This document shows positions 60,528 through 64,000 of a DNA stretch of 64,000 bases, piece after piece. This DNA is from Planctomyces sp. (GTDB lineage: Bacteria; Planctomycetota; Planctomycetia; Planctomycetales; Planctomycetaceae): the NCBI GenBank assembly GCA_016795105.1, contig JAEUIH010000010.1:68007-132006 (forward strand), read 5' to 3'. Position 1 is the first letter of the stretch, and every line of letters begins with the position of its first letter. The notes below the pieces were generated by a model that was given only the letters and a program-made list of their open reading frames with translations, was not told the origin of the DNA and did no database searches. The translations under genes and the position numbers were made by a program.

Positions 60528-61949
60528 ATGGCCCGTTCGACTCGTCCACAGGCGCATCGAGATTCGAGCAGACGCCTGTTTCTGGGAACTCTGGCGGCAG
60601 GAATCGCCAGCGGCGTGGAATTGAGATCGCTGATCGCCGGCGCAACAACACCTGGTCTGAGAATTGCGCCGTTTCGATTTGACGTGACTTCGCCAATTGG
60701 TCACGGAATGTGTGGTGGCTGGATCAAGCCCGCTGAAGTCATTGATGATCCTCAGGAAGCAATCGGTTATGTTCTACTCAGCAGCTCGGCCCCGATCGTT
60801 GTCTGCAGTGTTGACTGGACCGGCCTGCTGAATGCCGCCCATATCGAATGGAGAAAGGCGCTGGCTGAAGCCGCCGGCACAACTCCCGATCGCGTCGCTG
60901 TTCAGTGCGTCCATCAGCACAACGCTCCTTTTGCGTGTCTGGAAGCGGAACGCATTGTCTCTGAACAGGGAGATCTGCCTCACATCATGGATGTGGATTT
61001 CTTTCGACGGTGCCTTGATGCAGGGCGAGCGGCGGTAGAAAAGGCGATCGGAGAAGCCAGAACTGTATCTCACATTGCTCACGGGGAAGCGAAGGTCGAC
61101 AAGGTTGCAGGGAATCGAAGAATCCTCGGACCGGATGGCCGAGTGATTTCTCAGCGGGGAAGCAGTTCTAAGGATCCGGAGCATCATCGATTGCCGGAAG
61201 GTCTGATCGATCCGATGCTGAAGACAGTCTCCTTCTATGACAACGAAACCAAACTGGTGTCCTGTCACTACTACGCCTGCCATCCGATGAGCTATTACGG
61301 CGATGGTCGAGTCAGCGCAGACTTCTGCGGGCTCGCGCGCCGGCGCCGACAGGAAGAGGAGCCCGGATGTACTCACATTTATTTCAACGGCTGTGGTGGA
61401 AACATTGGAGCTGGCAAATACAACGATGGCTCCAAAGAGATGCGGCCAGTTCTTGTTCAGAGAATCTACGATGCGATTGTTTCAAGTGAAGCAACTCTGC
61501 AGCGAGAACCTCTCAAGAGTCTTGGCTGGGTGACCAAAGACATTCTTCCTCCAACACAGGCCCAATATCGGGAAGAGGAAATCATGCGTCAGATTTCGGA
61601 TACGACACAGCCAGTGGTCAACCGAAACCGGCCATCATATATCGTGTCGTGGATTCGCCGCAGTCAGCAACAGATTCCTATCACACTCAGCGCATTGCAT
61701 ATCAATCGCACATCGATGCTGCACCTGCCCGCAGAAAGTTTCATCGAGTATCAACTGGCTGCTCAGGAATTTGCGAAGGATCGCTTTGTTGCCTGTGCCG
61801 CCTATGGAGACGGAGGTCCATGGTATATTCCAACCGAAGAAGCGTATCCTCAAGGCGGATATGAAGTCAGCGTTGCGTGGTGCTCGCAACAGGTTGATCC
61901 AATCCTGACGGACGGGATCGAGAAACTTCTTGACGCCCATCCCGCCTGA
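60528..61949 (+). CDS. Tat-exported neutral ceramidase-like protein
   Basis: A 473-residue protein. A twin-arginine-like signal ('SSRRLFLGTLAAG') at the start is followed by the N-terminal domain of neutral/alkaline ceramidase: 'FDVTSPIGHGMCGGW', 'VVCSVDWTGL', 'QCVHQHNAPFACLE', and 'YFNGCGGNIGAGKYNDG'. Planctomycetes carry many proteins with this domain, often with no proven ceramidase activity. It is followed by a PSD1 gene 180 bases downstream in the same direction. Confidence 0.82.
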   Translation: MARSTRPQAHRDSSRRLFLGTLAAGIASGVELRSLIAGATTPGLRIAPFRFDVTSPIGHGMCGGWIKPAEVIDDPQEAIGYVLLSSSAPIVVCSVDWTGLLNAAHIEWRKALAEAAGTTPDRVAVQCVHQHNAPFACLEAERIVSEQGDLPHIMDVDFFRRCLDAGRAAVEKAIGEARTVSHIAHGEAKVDKVAGNRRILGPDGRVISQRGSSSKDPEHHRLPEGLIDPMLKTVSFYDNETKLVSCHYYACHPMSYYGDGRVSADFCGLARRRRQEEEPGCTHIYFNGCGGNIGAGKYNDGSKEMRPVLVQRIYDAIVSSEATLQREPLKSLGWVTKDILPPTQAQYREEEIMRQISDTTQPVVNRNRPSYIVSWIRRSQQQIPITLSALHINRTSMLHLPAESFIEYQLAAQEFAKDRFVACAAYGDGGPWYIPTEEAYPQGGYEVSVAWCSQQVDPILTDGIEKLLDAHPA

Positions 61950-62131
61950 TTTGACGTGCTTCATTTCCCGAATTTTCGGAAAGTCGAGGACGAGTCGAGT
62001 TTCGTCAGGGATTTGACTGGTGAAACCGCGGCTCAGGCATGCTATACTGTACAGGCCTTCCCGAGTGCAGAGCCTTTCGCGTTCCGCGAACCGGAAACAC
62101 TCGAATTCCACGACTCAAAGCGATTCGAACT

Positions 62132-64000
62132 ATGCTGCGATCTGTCATTCTCGTCGCCGTTCTTGCTGTTCAGTCAGGCATCATTTCGCCAATCGTCGGC
62201 CTGCTGCTCCCGGTCCCGGCCGCTGCATCCGCTCTCACTTCGTCCGTCGCACAGGTTCAGGGGCAGGAGATCGACTTCAATCGGGATATTCGCCCGATTC
62301 TGTCGAATAAATGTTTTGCATGCCATGGGCCGGACAAATCCAAACAGGAAGCGGGGCTTCGACTGGACCAACAGGACATTGCAACGCGTGTTCTGGAATC
62401 CGGGCACACTGCCATTGTCCCGCGCAGTCCTTCCGAAAGTGAGCTCATTGCACGAGTCACTCATACGGACGCAGATCTGCGGATGCCGCCAGCAAAGTTC
62501 GGCAAGCCGTTATCAGAATCAGAAGTTGCAGTCCTCAGCAAATGGATCGAACAGGGAGCACCATTTGCAAAGCACTGGTCGTACGTTAAGCCAACAAAGA
62601 CCGCCGTGCCTGAGGCGGATCCGAAACACGTGACCTGGCCTCGAAACGAGATCGATCGATTTACACTTTCCAAAATGCTTGAGCATGGATATTCACCATC
62701 CCCGGAAGCAGATCGGGCCGCCCTGGTCCGTCGAGTTCATCTGGATTTGATTGGGCTTCCTCCAACACCCGAGGCAGTGGAACTGTTTCTGAGCGATCAA
62801 ACTCCCGACGCCTATGAACGCATGGTGGATCGAATACTCGCGATGCCTGCCTTTGGCGAACACTGGGCTCGACAATGGCTTGACCTTGCTCGCTATGCAG
62901 ATTCCGCCGGGTATGCAGATGACCCGTCTCGAACAATCTGGGCATATCGTGACTGGGTCATGCGATCCATCAACAACAACAAACCGTTTGATCAGTTCAC
63001 GGTTGAACAAATTGCCGGAGACCTTCTTCCGAATCCGACAGAAGATCAGCTAATCGCAACTGCGTTTCACCGGAATACTCTCACGAACAATGAAGGTGGC
63101 ACAAACGACGAAGAGTTTCGCAATGTTGCGATTGTTGACCGAGTCAATACGACAATTGCAGTATGGATGGGCACGACAATGGCATGTGCTCAGTGCCATG
63201 ACCACAAGTACGATCCAATCTCTCAGGAAGAGTATTTTAGGGTGTTTGCGATCCTCAACAACACGCAGGATGCCGACCGGCGTGATGAGAGTCCAATTCT
63301 GGAAATCTTTACCGACGAACAGAAGACTCAAAAGCAGACATTGCTGACTCAGATCTCCGAACTGAAGAAAACCATTGATACGCCCACAGATGAAATTGCT
63401 GCCGCACAGGTCGAGTGGGAGAGCCAACTGAAACGCCCGGCTCAGTGGGAGAATGGTATTCCGTCGAAAGTCTCTCGCACTTCCGGCGGTGAATCGGAGA
63501 CACTGGCGGATGGAACTATTGTCGTTGCTGCACCTGCGGAAAAAGACACTTACTCGATCGATATTCCGGTTTCCACGGAGACCCTGAAACAACTTTCGGC
63601 CCTGCGGCTGGAGGCAATTCCGGACGCAAATCTGCCGGGGGGCGGCAGCGGGCACGGCGGTGGCAACTTCGTCATTACTCAACTGAGGGCTCAGGCGATT
63701 CCAGTCTCAGGAGCGACCCCTGTTGCCAAATTTGTTCGTATCGAAATGCCCGGAGCCCAGAAGATTCTGTCGCTGGCGGAAGTTCAGATCTTCAGTGGTG
63801 GCAGCAATCTGGCAACGGCTGGAAAAGCAACGCAGAGCACGACAGACTTTGCCGGCCCTCCAGAATACGCCATCGACGGAAACACTGACGGAGCCTACGA
63901 AAAACGTTCTGTGACACACACCGCAATCTCGGACAATCCGTGGTGGGAACTTGAACTTTCGAACAGCTTACCTGTTGAGCGAATCACTCTTTGGAATCGC
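62132..64000 (+). CDS. PSD1-type protein: cytochrome-C-like, DUF1549, discoidin-like (incomplete)
   Basis: The 623 residues in view begin with a signal peptide (about 1-45), then a planctomycete cytochrome-C-like PSCyt1 domain with CxxCH heme motif (Cys61, Cys64, His65) in 'ILSNKCFACHGPD'. From about residue 170 is DUF1549 ('LVRRVHLDLIGLPPTPEAVELFL', 'HWARQWLDLARYADS'). A low-complexity linker and a beta-sandwich discoidin-like domain ('AKFVRIEMPGAQKILSLAEVQIF') follow. The frame stays open to the window end, so the DUF1553 part probably lies outside. ATG 62132 gives the signal peptide. Confidence 0.9.
   Translation, partial: MLRSVILVAVLAVQSGIISPIVGLLLPVPAAASALTSSVAQVQGQEIDFNRDIRPILSNKCFACHGPDKSKQEAGLRLDQQDIATRVLESGHTAIVPRSPSESELIARVTHTDADLRMPPAKFGKPLSESEVAVLSKWIEQGAPFAKHWSYVKPTKTAVPEADPKHVTWPRNEIDRFTLSKMLEHGYSPSPEADRAALVRRVHLDLIGLPPTPEAVELFLSDQTPDAYERMVDRILAMPAFGEHWARQWLDLARYADSAGYADDPSRTIWAYRDWVMRSINNNKPFDQFTVEQIAGDLLPNPTEDQLIATAFHRNTLTNNEGGTNDEEFRNVAIVDRVNTTIAVWMGTTMACAQCHDHKYDPISQEEYFRVFAILNNTQDADRRDESPILEIFTDEQKTQKQTLLTQISELKKTIDTPTDEIAAAQVEWESQLKRPAQWENGIPSKVSRTSGGESETLADGTIVVAAPAEKDTYSIDIPVSTETLKQLSALRLEAIPDANLPGGGSGHGGGNFVITQLRAQAIPVSGATPVAKFVRIEMPGAQKILSLAEVQIFSGGSNLATAGKATQSTTDFAGPPEYAIDGNTDGAYEKRSVTHTAISDNPWWELELSNSLPVERITLWNR

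Overview
The window looks like a Planctomycetota chromosome carrying part of an integrated siphovirus-like prophage. The planctomycete signal comes from family content: a DUF1559 protein with a pilin-like N-terminal motif, DUF1080 domains, a PSD1-type gene (cytochrome-C-like, DUF1549, discoidin-like), large Ser/Thr kinases, an H4MPT-linked C1 pathway gene and a SpoVG with an inserted zinc ribbon. Species cannot be named from the sequence.

Bases 1 to about 26.2 kb are the prophage. An ISL3-family insertion sequence (1-1311) cuts a tail tape-measure gene, so at least one essential virion gene is broken. Rightward genes follow: tail-associated proteins, a protein with Ig-like repeats, a tail protein with an SGNH hydrolase domain, a repeat protein, then a packed cassette of small membrane or lipoproteins, a papain-like protease and an exported thioredoxin-trypsin fusion. 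From about 15.3 to 25.4 kb the genes run leftward: XRE repressor, two tRNA-like genes (one a clear initiator tRNA), small early proteins, a tyrosine integrase, CsrA, a FEN-type nuclease, two replication proteins resembling the O/P pair of other phages, an ASCH protein, a DpnM-type adenine methyltransferase and a C5 cytosine methyltransferase. A 20-base perfect palindrome and related half-sites beside the repressor look like its operators. A tRNA-Phe at 26.2 kb, with its 3' end facing the element, is the likely attachment gene.

From 26.4 to 64 kb the content is chromosomal: a DUF1080 protein, an McsB-type arginine kinase, an HNH protein, a tight DUF2760-Hsp70-Hsp70 operon, SpoVG, superoxide dismutase, a GT2 glycosyltransferase, an MfnF-like protein, a 1,518-residue kinase-DUF1080-FGE fusion, a second membrane kinase, a CE15-like esterase, an AlkC-like protein, a DUF1559/lipoprotein/TPR/membrane-protein cluster, TruA, an SGNH hydrolase, a radical SAM protein, an AbgT-family transporter, a ceramidase-like protein, and a PSD1 gene that runs off the right edge.

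Intergenic spaces hold short palindromic repeats: tandem hairpin units of 32-35 bases after spoVG, sod and the MfnF-like gene, and a three-hairpin cloverleaf-like repeat upstream and at the end of truA. In two cases a repeat supplies the stop codon of the neighbouring gene. No single block is clearly a new defence or metabolic system. The best candidates for new biology are the prophage initiator tRNA with its operator, the thioredoxin-trypsin/papain-like cassette, the DUF2760-Hsp70 operon and the kinase-DUF1080-FGE fusion.
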